A stretch of DNA of 64,000 nt from Mactra quadrangularis (lineage: Eukaryota; Mollusca; Bivalvia; Venerida; Mactridae). Below the pieces are notes generated by a model that saw only the letters and a program-made list of their open reading frames with translations, made no database searches and was not told where the DNA came from. The translations under genes and the position numbers were made by a program. Of the stretch, positions 1 to 12,335 are shown one piece after another. Every line of letters starts with the position of its first letter. Position 1 is the first letter of the stretch. Where the stretch lies: positions 18,322,938 to 18,386,937 of the forward strand of contig CM046295.1 of assembly GCA_025267735.1 (NCBI GenBank), in the 5' to 3' direction.

Positions 1-771
1 GCATATATCTTTGTCTTCCCTTTTGACGTATGCACATATAATGGTACCACTATCCGGCGGTATTTAATGCTTTGCATTAATCTTTTCTTGTTTTCTAATA
101 GTTTTTTGTCCATATCGGGACATAGAGGCTACTCACTTTGCCTCTCAGTAGTTTTCATTATGTTTTCACTTATCGCGATATACCTACTTTGTTTTTAACA
201 GACGACGTAAATGTCAAACAGACAAATATGATGTTTATTCTATAAAAACAACATACTATAAACATGATAATATATTTTCTACCTCCATTTGTTTCGGAAT
301 TTATTTAAATTTATTACAAAATCCTTTTATGTGAACAACTACAAAAAATAAGAAAAAAAACAGTAATGTAAGTTGGAATAAATTACATGCATTATATATT
401 CCTATCAAGCTTTCAAGATAAAATGATTAAAACGATGAACATTGAATAAGAATGTTCGAGTAATCAGCATGTAGCGTTCTTTTTTATCAATATCTCGGAC
501 TGTTAATACCATGATAATTTCCGAGTAATCCGCTTGTAGCGTTCTTTTTATTATTATATCGAAATTCTCCATATTATTTATCAGTAAAAGCGAAATATAT
601 ACAAATACAGATTATATTAATAATATATTCAATCCTCTTTGTTTTAGGGTATATTCGTCTTTTGTCAGAATGATGCGCCACGTAAATCACTTATTAGTTC
701 AAAACATGTAAGTAAAATAAGTAAGCATGCAGGAACCGACTTTTAAGTCATTAACAACCCCAATCGTGACA
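1..771. other. gene-free 3' flank of TLR1
   Basis: AT-rich DNA beyond the C-terminal end of the minus-strand TLR1 pseudogene. No coding sequence is visible. It contains a small imperfect tandem duplication: GAGTAATCAGCATGTAGCG near 458 recurs as GAGTAATCCGCTTGTAGCG near 523, a period of about 65 bases, each followed by a T-rich run. Nothing else recognised. Confidence 0.6.
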
Positions 772-2846
772 TTAGCCATTAATAGCAACACCCATGGCGT
801 CTTTCAGTTTTGTAATGAAAAGTTCATGTCCAACGTTGTCATCAGTCCATTCTAGATAGGTTGTATTTTCAAGTAGGACTTTCATAGAATTGTTCATATT
901 TTAGTATGTATTTCCTCTTTCAAAATTACAATGACTTCAACGTTGTCTTCGATATGCATAGAATGAGCAACTTTCAATTCAAACATACACCATTCGCTGT
1001 TTGCAAAGGTGTTAGACAAGACTAAGATAATTTTCTTACTTTCTCTCATGCGTTCCACAATGTTTTCATTTACGAAAACACCGGGTGTAAAATTTCTTTG
1101 ATGGACGCACAGTTTTAATCCATGTTCACCTTCCAAAATTGGAATTAAGAAATTCTTCATCCACTGTCCTAACGATTCGTTGTACGCAACAAATGCGTCA
1201 TACACAAAGTCCTCACCGCCCACTGGTGCATATTCCCGCCTTTTCCGCATCATGTATATATAGTGTTTGATACTCCATCTTTTTCTGTAGAGGATCAAAG
1301 ATAAAATGATCAAAACTAGAATAAAAGGACCACCAATCACACCAAACCATTCTGGGGTTGTGAAAGGATGACATTCCAAATATGAGAAGTGAACCTCTTC
1401 AAGACGTCTATTTGCCCACTTTGGGGGCGAGGCACAAGTGTATCCTTTTGGGTAAAATGGTATCCTTGATTTGTTTGCTGCTTTTAGCCAATCTATAAAC
1501 CATGCAAGCTTACAATCGCAAATGAAAGGATTTTTGGAAAGATCAAAGCTTGATAAATTATTTAAAAATGCTATCGGCAAATTGTCTGCATGTACATTAC
1601 TGATTTTGTTAAATCCAAGCATCATAGTTGTTATTTTTGACTTGGCTGTAAACAAACCAGGGCTTATAGCTTGAAAATTATTCTTTTGTAGATCAAATTT
1701 GGTTAGATTTGGCTTGTTTCCAATAACTGAAGTCAGATCACATACCAACGAGCACTTGTAGCAATTTAAAGTATCCAAATTTGATAATGGTGAAAAAAGG
1801 TCAGATACATTTTTGTCTGTCATTTGCACCATATTGGCATAGCTTATTTGAAATTTCTGCAAATTGGGTAATGCCTTAAATGTATCTGGAATTGATTGAA
1901 AAACGTCCAGTGCATTACTTTCGAAACCAAGTCCTAGGAGGTTTAAAGTCGATGACGCAAACGCATATGGGTATATCTTCGTTCCGTGTCCATGGTTCGT
2001 AGAGCTATCAAAAAATGTTAGATTGTTTAAACTTACTAAAAAGAATGACGGAAAACTTTCAATGGCGTTGCCCTTGATTTGAATAGTTCTTACTGTTGTT
2101 AAACATTGGAACGTACAGTTACTTAGGCTAGAAATGTAATTGTAGTTAAGATATACCACTTTAATACTTTTAATGAAGGATTCTGTTGTATTTCCAATGC
2201 AAAATGCTGGAACGAGTGATAATTGGTTGTAGCTTAACCGCAGTGCGTGTAACTTATCCATGATTGTAAGTTCAAATTTCGTTATCATGTTGTGTTCCAG
2301 ATCTAGCAATTCCAACCCTTTCAACCGAGAAAGAGTCGATGTCGTGAATTCTTCTAGCTAATTGTGTCCCAGGTGTAAGTTGGTGGCTGGTGTTTTCTTG
2401 AGCCGAGAAAAAGTTTCTTGGTTGATAGACTTCAGACCCATTTTCTGCAAATACAAAGTATCCAATGGATGTGTTTCTGAAATATTCCATAGCAGCATTT
2501 TCAAATATGTGGCGTTGATTTGATTAGAACTTATGTCCAAGAACGCTAGGCCAGTAAAGTTCTTAAATGCATCGTCTGTTATATTCACAATCTTGTTAGC
2601 CGCTAGGTCGAGATGCCAAATCTTGTGTGGGTTTTCGACATTTTTGAATGTTTCAAACTTTACTGAGCTAAGGTTGTTGCCTGTAAATATCAGTTGTTCA
2701 ATGTATCCTGGAATATTTGGTATTTCAGTTAAATTTGTATTTATACATTCAGCTACAACGCCATCGAAACGACACGCATTTCCATGCACACATGTTATCA
2801 GGAACATATTTATGATAAATGGGATTCTTGAAATACCAATCGCCAT
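772..2846 (-). pseudogene. TLR1: Toll-like receptor pseudogene (stop plus frameshift)
   Basis: Single-exon TLR-family gene on the minus strand. The ATG is at 2846-2844 and the ancestral stop (TAA on the minus strand) at 774-772. The remnant encodes a signal peptide, N-terminal cysteine cap, leucine-rich repeats, C-terminal cysteine cap, membrane helix and TIR domain. Two lesions are seen. An in-frame TAG at 2360-2358 sits where intact paralogues have Lys (AAT AAG CTG became AAT TAG CTA, codon 163). A one-base deletion near 900 puts the last ~40 codons out of frame and creates TGA at 896-894. Total length is 2075 bases against 2076 in intact copies, as expected for one deletion. The two long open stretches are 2846-2358 and 2324-894. 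The sequence is closest to TLR3 and TLR5 (LEHNMITKFELT segment, FTPG BB loop), but the box 2 Asp is Asn (RNFTPG). It is the only copy in inverted orientation. Confidence 0.9.
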
Positions 2847-3145
2847 GATTTACATCCAAAAGCTGTATCAATATATGTAAAACTAATTTAAAGTTAACGT
2901 AAAATATGCCGATTTTCATTTAAGTAAACTTTAATTTATCTATATCGATATATTGTGTTATCCTTTCCTTCTTATTTATCCATATATAATACATTATGTA
3001 GAAATAACTCCGTATATACCAAAACTGTAACAGGGAAATTATATCACGATGACACGATTTGTTTTTTCTTGATTTCATGAAAAGCCTTAATGTCCGGTTA
3101 ACCGAAAATTAGTCAACTATATCTTTATTGAGAACTTCCGCGTTA
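2847..3145 (-). promoter_or_regulatory. conserved 5' flank of TLR1
   Basis: Read on the minus strand, this aligns well with the blocks upstream of TLR3-TLR7, especially TLR6. Shared landmarks are GCGGAAGTTC (3141-3132), an ATATAAT-like element (3045-3038), ATACGGAGTTATTTCTACAT just downstream, AAGTTTACTTAAATG, and CAGCTTTTGGATGTAAATC directly before the ATG. The TATA-like element lies ~195 bases before the ATG, so it could be a core promoter giving a leader of roughly 160 bases; that is inference. A strand-reversed copy beside a dead gene shows the whole promoter-gene unit was duplicated. Confidence 0.65.
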
Positions 3146-5680
3146 AGAGTTTCAACCCATTAAAACTGATTTAAAGTTTACAAAATTGCTGCTTTATTTT
3201 CATTTACTATCATGTCTATTAAAGAATAACCACATAAATCCATGTAGAAATTATTTGTAATTTTCATCCTTTAAGTATGTTTTTAGCATACTGTATACAA
3301 CGCTATATGAATTCTATTGATTTTTCTTCCTCTTTTTTATAGACCAGGAACATACAGTGTATAATATAAACCCAAGCTTTAACTACCTTACCAAAATAAT
3401 TACATTTTCAATCGTTAGTTTTCGTATGCGTGCATACACCTGTTTATAACATGGCATGTTATTGAACTTTTGATTTTGGACTCATTCGTTTATGGAGAAA
3501 CACGTAAGTCTGTAATATTGTGACACAGTTTCAAAGTATTTATTTTAATGAAAATACAAAGGAATTGTTCCATACGTGTATTTTGTCGACAGCTTTCGAT
3601 AAAGCGCGATTTACAAACGAATACAAACATAGACATTAAATACTGAGTTCAATATATTCTTCCGTAAAGGTCTAGCTCAGGTTAATATTGTCAGATTATG
3701 TATTGATGTCATTTCATCATTTTTCATTTGGCACTCATCAGCACTTATTCAGAACGCAAATAGCGAACTTATCGGTCGAAAGGTCTCAAGTTTAAAACAC
3801 AGGAGACTTACTTACATGTATTTTTATAACATTTTTGCACAATGCCATTGAATATGTATTATAGAAATAAGCGTTTAATCAAATGAAAAAAAAAAGTTTA
3901 CAGGAGACTGGTTATACATGATACTATAATCACAATTTGTGCAATATTTCAACTTCCTCATTAATGTTGTCTTGCCACAAGAAAAAAAAACTCGCAGATG
4001 TCCTCAGATACAGCTTTGTAGTCTTGATTATTTGACCGTCATCACTATCGTTATCGGGTCAGGCAAACCGTAATAATGGCAGCCCCCCGCAGTTATTATT
4101 CAGGTAACAGAATTTTCGTTTTTGTTTTCTTAATCTTGCATGATTATTTGCTGAGGATACTAACTTAAGTAGGATCACAGAACTATATAGGTAATTCGAT
4201 TTCGATTTTTCTGATTGAACGTAAAGTTAGCGAACGATTAACAAAAATTGTCTCAAAGTGAACAAAATTCGGACGTGGATTAGTCTTCTTAGAATTTCGG
4301 ATACTGTTTTAGCATAAATGTAACCGAGCAATTTAAAAGGGTATCCACTGTAATTCTTGTGAATGATCCTTAAGTTTGTTTTAAGCATGTGAAGTGAGAA
4401 ATGTTTGGAGGCACACTTATCTAATACTTTATTCATTACATCGGGCAAGGTTATTATCATGCTTTGCTTGACGCATTTTTTTACTTTCAAAGTACATAAG
4501 GAACTAGACAAGCAGCTGTGCAGCTACATGTAGATATTGTAATATCATATATTTTGTGATGATGTTCATATAGAACAGAATATAACAGAACATATGCTGT
4601 ATTACAGTGCTCGAGCAATACTCATTGCCAAGGAAATTATATTATACATACATATACTATTTCATGCGACACGAAAACATATCATTTAGTATAAACATAC
4701 AAAAAGAGAATACAATACATAGACACACACTTGTTAGTGTATGTATAATATATAATATTTCGGACGTATGTCACATATTGATAGTGTTGTTAAGTCTGAA
4801 CCGTTATGCTACAGTCCTATAAACATACAAATAGCCGTTAGGGCACCGTACGATGAATGACCCGTGCGAACACTTGCGTACCCGTACGGACTGTTACGTT
4901 TTTACCAGGTTGCCGGAGATGAACCATGGAGACACGTATCAGTTTTAAAGCCAAATTATGAACAAAATCGTGACCAAGTGCGGATTAAACTTGCATATCT
5001 TCAACTACGGTTTCGCACGGGTGTGTTGTTTTGTACCATCTGCGATCGGTCACCATAATACGCAAAACTTCCAACGGCCTACGGCTGTCTGCACGTACGG
5101 GTCCGCAACAAGGCACGCGTTTATAGTACTGCGGTAGTAGAGTGGACTTTGCATTCAATAATTGAGGATCCATTGTATAGGGTATTTAGATCACGCAGGT
5201 ATCTCAATTTAATAACTTAATAGGAACCTTTAGTTTAATCTCAGGTTGATATTGTTAGAATATTACTTTATTCTACTAAAGGGTATTCATAGAACATCTA
5301 TTCTGTTCATATAACAGTTAGGGATACAAAGGTCAACACAATCGATGTCGTTTTTATCAATGATATTGTTTTTTCGAGGCATAATTGTATCTTATATTTT
5401 TAAATGATAAAGAATAGAAAGACGTGAAACTGCTGTGAGCCTTGTCGCATTATACAGGAAATGAAAAACTATAAACAAGTAGCGGAAGCAAACATCATTA
5501 TCCAGTAAGGGACATATACGATATATACTTGTTTGAAAGTTTTAGAATGAGAAATCTTCTTGACATGGATATATATACGTGTTTGTTTAAAACAGACTAG
5601 ACAATTTAAGAAAATGAATTTATACCGTTCTTAAAATCAATTTCAATTTGGATCTAAGTTATTAATATTAGACAGTAATC
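3146..5680. other. intergenic between divergent TLR1 and TLR2
   Basis: No gene is seen. Bases ~3470-3690, read on the minus strand, match ~20425-20640 on the plus strand and partly ~35165-35240 (shared landmarks: AATATTRCRGACTT and GTAAATCGCG). This is either a dispersed repeat or old array flank. The 4809-5138 inverted-repeat element is listed separately. The ~140 bases before TLR2 do not align convincingly with the conserved 5' block of the other copies. Confidence 0.6.
4809..5138. mobile_element. imperfect inverted-repeat element (MITE-like)
   Basis: TTGCGTACCCGTACG at 4874-4888 is mirrored by CGTACGGGTCCGCAA at 5094-5108 (14 of 15 bases pair). The outer arms CTACAGTCCTATAAAC (from ~4810) and GTTTATAGTACTGCGGTAG (ending ~5138) also pair imperfectly. 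The block is richer in G+C than its surroundings. Short ORFs inside are not protein-like. It is probably a nonautonomous DNA transposon remnant; I found no target-site duplication, so the ends are approximate. Confidence 0.5.
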
Positions 5681-7757
5681 ATGGCGATTGGTAATTCAAT
5701 AATTAAAGTTATAATATATTTGTTTACGATAACATATGTGCATGGAAATGTGTGTCGTTTTGATGGCGTTATAGCTAAATGTATTAATACCAGTTTAACA
5801 GAAATACCAAATATTCCAGGAAACATTGAACAACTGATATTCGAGGGAAACAACCTTGGCTCAGTAACGTTTGAAACGTTCAAAAATGTCGGAAAACCAC
5901 AAAAGATTTGGCGCCTCGTTCTTGAAGCTAACAATATTGTTAATATAACAGAAGATGCATATAAGAAGTTTACTAAATTATCAATCCTAGATTTAAGTTC
6001 GAATCAAAATTAACGTCAAAGATTTGAAGATGCTGTTAGGAAACGTTTCTGAGACACGCCCCTTGCAGAATTTATATTTGAATAAAATGGGTCCGAAGTC
6101 CATCAACCAAGAAACTTTCTCTCGGCTCAAGAAAACACCTACCAAATACTTGTTCCTTACGCAGAATAAGCTGGAAGAATTCACGGCAGTCACTCTTTCT
6201 CGGTTAAAAGGTTTGGAAATGCTAGATCTGTATAATAATAGTCTAACAAAATTTGATCTTACAATCATGGATAAGTTACAATCATTGCATCTTAGCACAA
6301 ACAAATTAGCAAATGTTCCTAAATTTTGCATTGGAAATACAACAGAATCCTTCATCAAGAACATTAGAGTGGTATATCTTAATGCCAATTCCATCACTGG
6401 CGTTAGTAACGACTCTTTCCGATGTGTGCCAACGATAAGAAAAATTGAAATGAGGAGTAACAAAATTAGAATTTATCCGCCATTCTTTTTAGCAAATCTA
6501 AAAAATCTACAGCATTTTGACACCTTGATGAATTCTGGTACAAAAATGAAGATTTACCCATATGCGTTCGCCTCCTCGTCTTTGAAGATCCTAGACATTG
6601 GCTTCAATAGTGATGCATCGACAGTTTTTTATTCAATTCCAGAGACATTTAAGGGATTACCCAATCTGGATAGATTTGAGATGAAATTTACTAATATGAT
6701 GCATATGAATGACAAAAATATGTCTGACCTTTTGGCACCGTTATCAACAATTAATTACTTATATTGCTATAAATGCTCTTTGAAATGTAATCTTGAATCA
6801 GTAATTGGAAACAAACCAAACCTTACCAGCATTAGCTTGTCGAACAATTATTTTCGAGCTATTCGCCCCGGTTTGTTTACTGCAAAGTCTAACATTACCG
6901 CTCTGAAGCTTTCTCTTAACAAAATCAGTAATATACAAGAAGAAAGTTTGCCGATAGCATTTTTAAATAATTTATCAAGCTTTAATATGGCACAAAATCC
7001 TTTTATTTGCGATTGTAAGCTTGCATGGTTTATAGATTGGCTAAAGACAGCTAACAAGTCCAAGTTGCTACATTACCCTGATGGATACACCTGTGCTTCG
7101 CCCCCAAAGTGGGCCAATAGACGTCTTGAAGAGGTTCACTTCTCATATTTGGAATGTCATCCCTTCACAACCCCAGAATGGTTCGGTGTAATTGGTGGTC
7201 CTATCATTCTAGTTTTGATCATTTTGTCTTTGATCCTCTACAGAAAAAGATGGAGTATCAAACACTATATATATATGTTGCGGAAAAGACAAGAATATGC
7301 ACCATTACACGGCCGTCACTTTGTGTATGACGCATTCGTAGCTTACAACGAATCGATTGGGTCATGGATGAAGAATTTTTTAGTTCCTCTTTTAGAAGGT
7401 GAATACGGATTGAAATTGTGCGTCCATCAAATAGATTTCTCGGCCGGTGTTTTTGTAAATGAAAACATTGTGGAACGCATGCGGGAAAGTAAGAAAATAA
7501 TATTAGTTTTGTCTAACACCTTTGCAACCAGCGAATGGTGTATGTTTGAATTAAAAGTTGCCCATTCTATGCATATTAAAGACAACGTTGAAGTTATTGT
7601 AATTTTGAAAGAACAAATACAAACAAAGAATATGAACAATTCTATGAAAGTTCTACTTGAGAATACAACATATCTCGAATGGACTGATGACAACGTTGGA
7701 CATGAGCTTTTTATTACAAAACTGAAAGACGCTATGGGTGTTGCTGTCAATGGCTAA
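5681..7757 (+). pseudogene. TLR2: Toll-like receptor gene with one +1 frameshift
   Basis: Single-exon TLR-family locus. The ATG at 5681 opens the same signal peptide and CRFDGV cap as its paralogues, and TAA at 7755-7757 matches their end. Length is 2077 bases, exactly one more than intact 2076-base copies. The extra base is an A in the run at about 6006-6009 (SNQIN becomes SNQN-stop, stop 6011-6013). The frame is then open for 577 codons from 6024. Downstream are leucine-rich repeats, NPFICDCKLAW cap, membrane helix, YDAFVAY box 1 and a TIR domain. Box 2 is unusual: HQIDFSAG replaces HQRDFTPG, losing both the Arg and the BB-loop Pro. The homopolymer lesion is the only defect, so a sequencing error or a polymorphic null allele is possible. 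The 5' flank is unlike the other copies, and no AATAAA follows the stop. Closest in the TIR half to TLR4. Confidence 0.88.
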
Positions 7758-8188
7758 CGTTGTTGTTAAAAAAATACTTCATCTTCATAATTGTAAATGA
7801 CTAAGAATACGAATTATAATTTGATTTATGTTTTGAAAATGAGGCTTTCATTAGGTTAACATATGTTTGAACATAATATATTCTATATTCTAGTTTTAAG
7901 TGGCATACCTGAAAAAAACGGATATGATTCCAAAAACAGTTAGAAATTGATAAAAATCAGTAATGTTTAATTATTATTTACATTCGTGTATTGAAACAAT
8001 TGTGTCATGTCTTTTTAGCTACACTTGTTTAACAATTAATTTTGTTTTTCTATGTCTAAAAAACTTGAAACTGTGACGTAAATTCCCGGTGTGTCTGTTT
8101 CTATTTTACGTTGTTTTTGTATATTTGTTTTAACATTATGACTTATGTACTATTTCGCTACATATTTAATGCGTGCAGACTAACAACC

Positions 8189-8232
8189 AGGGTCGATTTC
8201 GGGGATACGGGTTCGACTCCAACCCGGGAGTT
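8189..8232 (+). repeat. tRNA-like SINE head fragment
   Basis: Contains a box B-type motif (GGTTCGACTCC) in a short GC-rich patch ending AACCCGGGAG. An almost identical patch lies at ~19900-19944, at the same distance behind TLR4, so it is an inherited SINE remnant and not a tRNA gene: no complete cloverleaf or box A is present. Confidence 0.5.
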
Positions 8233-9708
8233 TTACCCTAAATGAAGTATGTAATCATTTGTTGAACAATATTATTTTCAATTTATATGTGTTTTATTAT
8301 GACTTTTTTATTATGTTTTATTATTGTCGTTATTATTAATTCATACCCTTTTAGAACTCTTTATTCTATTTATTGTACAGCTATTATGTTTCATATTATA
8401 TATGTTTAATGTAGTTGATGAACATAGACTAGGCTTACAGAACGCAAATACGTACAGCCCATTGTACGACCAGTATATTCTTTTTTATTTATTGGTGTGG
8501 TTTTTTTTAAATTTTAAACTGCTTGTATTTGCGCGTGCTACGGTACAACCTCTCGTATTCTAATTTGTTTGTGTGTTGAACGCCGTAGAAACACATTTTA
8601 TAGGCCATATAACGGCTTGCTATATATTTAACGCATGACAGTCTTATTACTAATGAAGTTCTATCGTGTTCTAAAAGTGTTTAACTGCTGCAAAAATGTT
8701 CATATTTTAACAGGAATTTTCATATGTTTACATTTTTTTTAAGAATAAACATAGTATCTCCTAGAACTTATGTATGTTGCGATTGTATTCGGAACACCTT
8801 GACTATGTATTGAATGAATAATCTAGGAAGGATTAGTTTGAAGTCCCCCGCAAAGCACAAGCAAAGCACATAACAGTTCTGCAAAATAGGTCTTGTCGTA
8901 AACTCACGAGGCTTTGCAAATACATTCTTATGCTAATAATGTGGATATGATTTAAGTTTGAGTTTTTTGTTTGGGCATGTCATGCCAATTCAGTTTTAAA
9001 ATGGCGTCTACATATGTCCGAGGTTATTCCTAGTGAATGGCCAAGGAGTGTCAAATAGATCAATGCATGAATTGAATGGTTGACTTCCTTATTTTTTGTA
9101 TGTACAGACGTGATAATTTTCTAACAAAATATAAGAATTATCCTACAGGACGTTTATGTATACTCATATACTTTACATATCTTTCCATTGAATTGCTTTT
9201 GTCGAACAGTATTTAACTGCTGGTCAATAAATTTCCGTTTGAAATTGTTATAAATTCGATTTTTTTCGTCAATTGTGTAGAATGAATTAGAAATTGGTTT
9301 TATACATTTACACGGTTTACAAAGTTGGTGTTGTATTTAGTTCTTACTATAGATCTACGTAAACATTCAAATATACATTGAGCGCCAGTTTTATACTTTT
9401 CGACTGTACAGTTCGAACTCTAGGTCAGGAGTGTTTTTGTACTAGCACAATGGCATTGGATAATAAACGTGCCAATAAGCCGCATGTTTAACATTTTACA
9501 GATTGATTAATACTACATTGATATTTAACATTTATTATAAATAGTGCATGGACATGGTTAATTCTATAATATATGTTTAAAACTTAGTTTAAGCTAACAA
9601 AACTATAGAATTTCTATTTTTAGATCTTTTGTTTACATGTGGCTGTCTTGGTATTTTTCTAATAACTCTCAGCCTCATTTAATATTTAATATTTAGTTCA
9701 AGAATTAG

Positions 9709-9991
9709 GTGTCTACTGATCGAGGGGTCGTGGGTTCGATTCCCGGGCGGGGCATACTTTCGTGGAGTTGGTCATGAAATAATTTCTACGGCCATTCTCC
9801 TTCCTACCACTGATTCTAAATCATGTAGGGCAGTAATCAGTCACTGGCGAAAGTATGCGCTCAGTAGTTGGTTAACAGCTAAATCCAGAAATTTAGCCTT
9901 TCCAGGAACAGTGAGTAGGTGGGCTGACCGCCGTGATATAGCTTATAATGTGTTGCTACGGCGTTAAACCCAACAAACAAACAAACAAACA
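9709..9991 (+). mobile_element. SINE family A, 5' truncated
   Basis: tRNA-derived SINE. Begins at GTCTACTGATCGAGG, so box A is missing. Box B GGGTTCGATTCC and the body motifs CTCAGTAGTTGGTTAACAGC and TTGCTACGGCGTTAAACC are present, and it ends in (CAAA)n. Full-length relatives lie at 31822, 37515 and 58628. The structure recalls widespread molluscan SINEs of the V-SINE/RUDI kind; the family name is unverified. Confidence 0.8.
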
Positions 9992-10963
9992 AGAACTAGG
10001 TAGTTTTAATTCAATACTGAATACCATCTTAGTTTGTATATATTTTGTATATATAGTATTTTTGCGTTATTTTTTTAGTTTTAGTTCATTTTGACATACC
10101 ATGTTATTAGACCTAGTTTAAGTTATTTTGTCTCTAATTTATCCTTATTGTCATTAAAGGCAATTCATTAAGGGTTTATTTGATAACGTTATTTGGAATA
10201 ATTTGGTATCATTTGATAACTTTGGGAGCTTGTAGCTTTTTTTTATTCTTAAACTTTGTCACACTTATTTTACAAAATAAACTTCAGTCTTATGTTTTAC
10301 TAGATCTTTGGTTCTTAATATTTTAATTATATTATTTTACAAATATTAGTCCCGTATTACTCTAAATACGATGGTGTCATTCTTACATACGCATCATAAG
10401 ATAGGTGCAGTGATTTATATACATATTTTGATCACAATATAACAGTCTGTTCTTGAGCAAGACTACTCTGTCGTCATATATTGATACACGTTATTTCATA
10501 ATGTAATTCATTCACAGTTTCACTGCATACGCAATGTTTACACGAAGAATAAGTGAATTGTCAACTTGACGTGTCGATTTTAAAAGAATAATAGTCAGTC
10601 TGATAAAATACAGATGGATAAATATATATTCAGAAATATACTTTTATCATCTATATGAAAACAAGAGAGTAATATCTACACTCTTATTCACTGAACCATA
10701 CGTACTGAACAATTCATTGTTAGTTTTCACAAGAATCACTACTTTGAAACTGGTACACAATAGTGTGGACATGCTCCCCCACTAACGGATGCATATATAA
10801 CTATTCATAAATGACTGTTTTCCAGACGACAATAAACTTCTATAATACGAAGATTATATAACTTCGATATGATCCATATTTTTCTTATATTCAGTGATAT
10901 TAGTACATGTGTACTTTGATTTTAATTATTCCCAATACTTCAATTTTCTGTGTGTTTGTTTCT

Positions 10964-11195
10964 GTTTGGTATAATGTCGTAGCAACACATTGCATCGGTC
11001 ATATACATGTAACGGCGTCTAGCGCACCTATGCTAGCTTTCCTGGACATTTGTCTATAACCAGTACACACCTACCCTTCCACAAGGCCGGAAATTCATAT
11101 GCCGTATTAATGGAGGAAAGTTTTAGGGGAAGGGTATCACCTCCTCTTTGGGACACGATATTCCAAAACCCGGCGCGCTACCAACTGCGCTTTGT
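10964..11195 (-). mobile_element. SINE family D
   Basis: Minus-strand SINE. Its body carries CTAGCTTTCCTGGAC, TCTATAACCAGTAC and CCTACCCTTCCAC, and the tRNA-like end reads AACCCGGCGCGCTACCAACTGCGCTT (complement of a box A head). Other copies lie at 37092, 44488 and 60661 (plus). The copy at 37092 shares flanking sequence with this one, so they descend from one insertion. Confidence 0.7.
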
Positions 11196-12060
11196 ATATG
11201 AAGAATTATGACATTGTCGAACCAATATCCAATTTGATAAAATAACTTTAAATGCATGTTCATTTGTTGAAACAATCCCCTGACTTCAATTATTACAAAT
11301 TGACTGGTAGACAATGACATATATGGTTTGATCATACTAGTGACGAATGCTATCGCTTATGACGTCATATGTAGCGTGGCTTAATTTAGCATTTAATTTG
11401 ATTATGTTCTATGTTTACAGTTCAAAGATTAGAGATACATGTAAAGATATCACTGTTAACATTTTGAATGCAGTTATTTTTCCATTGTTTTACTAATACA
11501 AACTTGTCTAACATCTTTGCATATCGACATTTTGAAATTATAGGCGTGAGAATTTTTCGAATTCTAGTTATCGAGCTCTTATCTATTTTAAAATAGCACT
11601 TGACAGTCATGCAATTTAAACGTGTTTATGTCTCTGTCTAAAAATAGAAATATCGTTTGCCCGCAGTCTTTTAGCAGAGTGACACAACGAACGTGTTCAC
11701 GAGACTTTTGAGGAATGCAAAGGAGAGTATCTACAATCAAAAGTACTCTTTCAGAATTATTATTCTTTAATACTCATTGTTTGTAGCAGGTACGTAGCTC
11801 TTAAGGTAAGTGTCGGGGACCACAATGGAAATACGAGATCGTTCTCCTGTATGTATGATCCTCGGTATTGATGTGCATGACATATGGTACTTTATGTACT
11901 GTGATGTTTACCAATTGTTTGTCATGTCATAGTTATTGAAATAAAATCATTAATATCCTAAAGAATCATCTAGTTAGCTAAGTAAGCCCTCGGCACTTAT
12001 GCAAATTTGATCGAAATTACATGTATTTTTCTATTTGCTGTATAATACTTTCATGACAAT

Positions 12061-12335
12061 GAAAAAACACTTAAAAGCGGATGTTAAGGCTCTCCGTAAA
12101 ATAAGATGGGAGTCATACAAACGATTTTAGTCAACGTTATATAATTTCCCTGTTTTAAAAAATCAACATATACGGAGTTATATCTGCAAGACATGGATTA
12201 AATTTGGATATATTTAAAGGACAACAAAAAACATAGACACAAATAATTGAAGTTTACTTAAATGAAAATTGGCACACTTTTATTTTGATAAAAAATCAGT
12301 TTTACATAGATTAAAACCGCTTCTAGACGCAAATC
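12061..12335 (+). promoter_or_regulatory. conserved 5' flank of TLR3
   Basis: Aligns over nearly its whole length with 24645-24940 (TLR5) and more distantly with the blocks before TLR4, TLR6 and TLR7. TATATAAT lies at 12138-12145, ~195 bases before the ATG, followed by CATATACGGAGTTATATCTG, AATTGAAGTTTACTTAAATG and CTTCTAGACGCAAATC before ATGG. The GCGGAAGTTC seen at TLR1, 4, 6 and 7 is changed here to GCGGATGTTA. Promoter role inferred from conservation and the TATA-like element. Confidence 0.62.

Larger units (their letters stand above)
7758..12060. other. intergenic, 3' flank shared with TLR4
   Basis: No gene. Much of 7758-10350 aligns with 19483-23910 downstream of TLR4 (for example the regions near 8710 and 21895, 9200 and 22570, 9550 and 22915, 10060 and 23650), with local gains and losses. 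Embedded SINEs are listed separately. From ~10800 the sequence resembles that near 36900-37350 (SINE D insertion shared). 11200-12060 holds nothing recognised. Confidence 0.6.

Noticed and set aside
12290..12335. Splice acceptor just before the TLR start codons (ATTAAAACAG)
   Set aside because: The AG is kept in several copies, but no polypyrimidine tract or matching donor was visible and TLR3 has ACCG there. A 5' UTR intron remains possible but unsupported.
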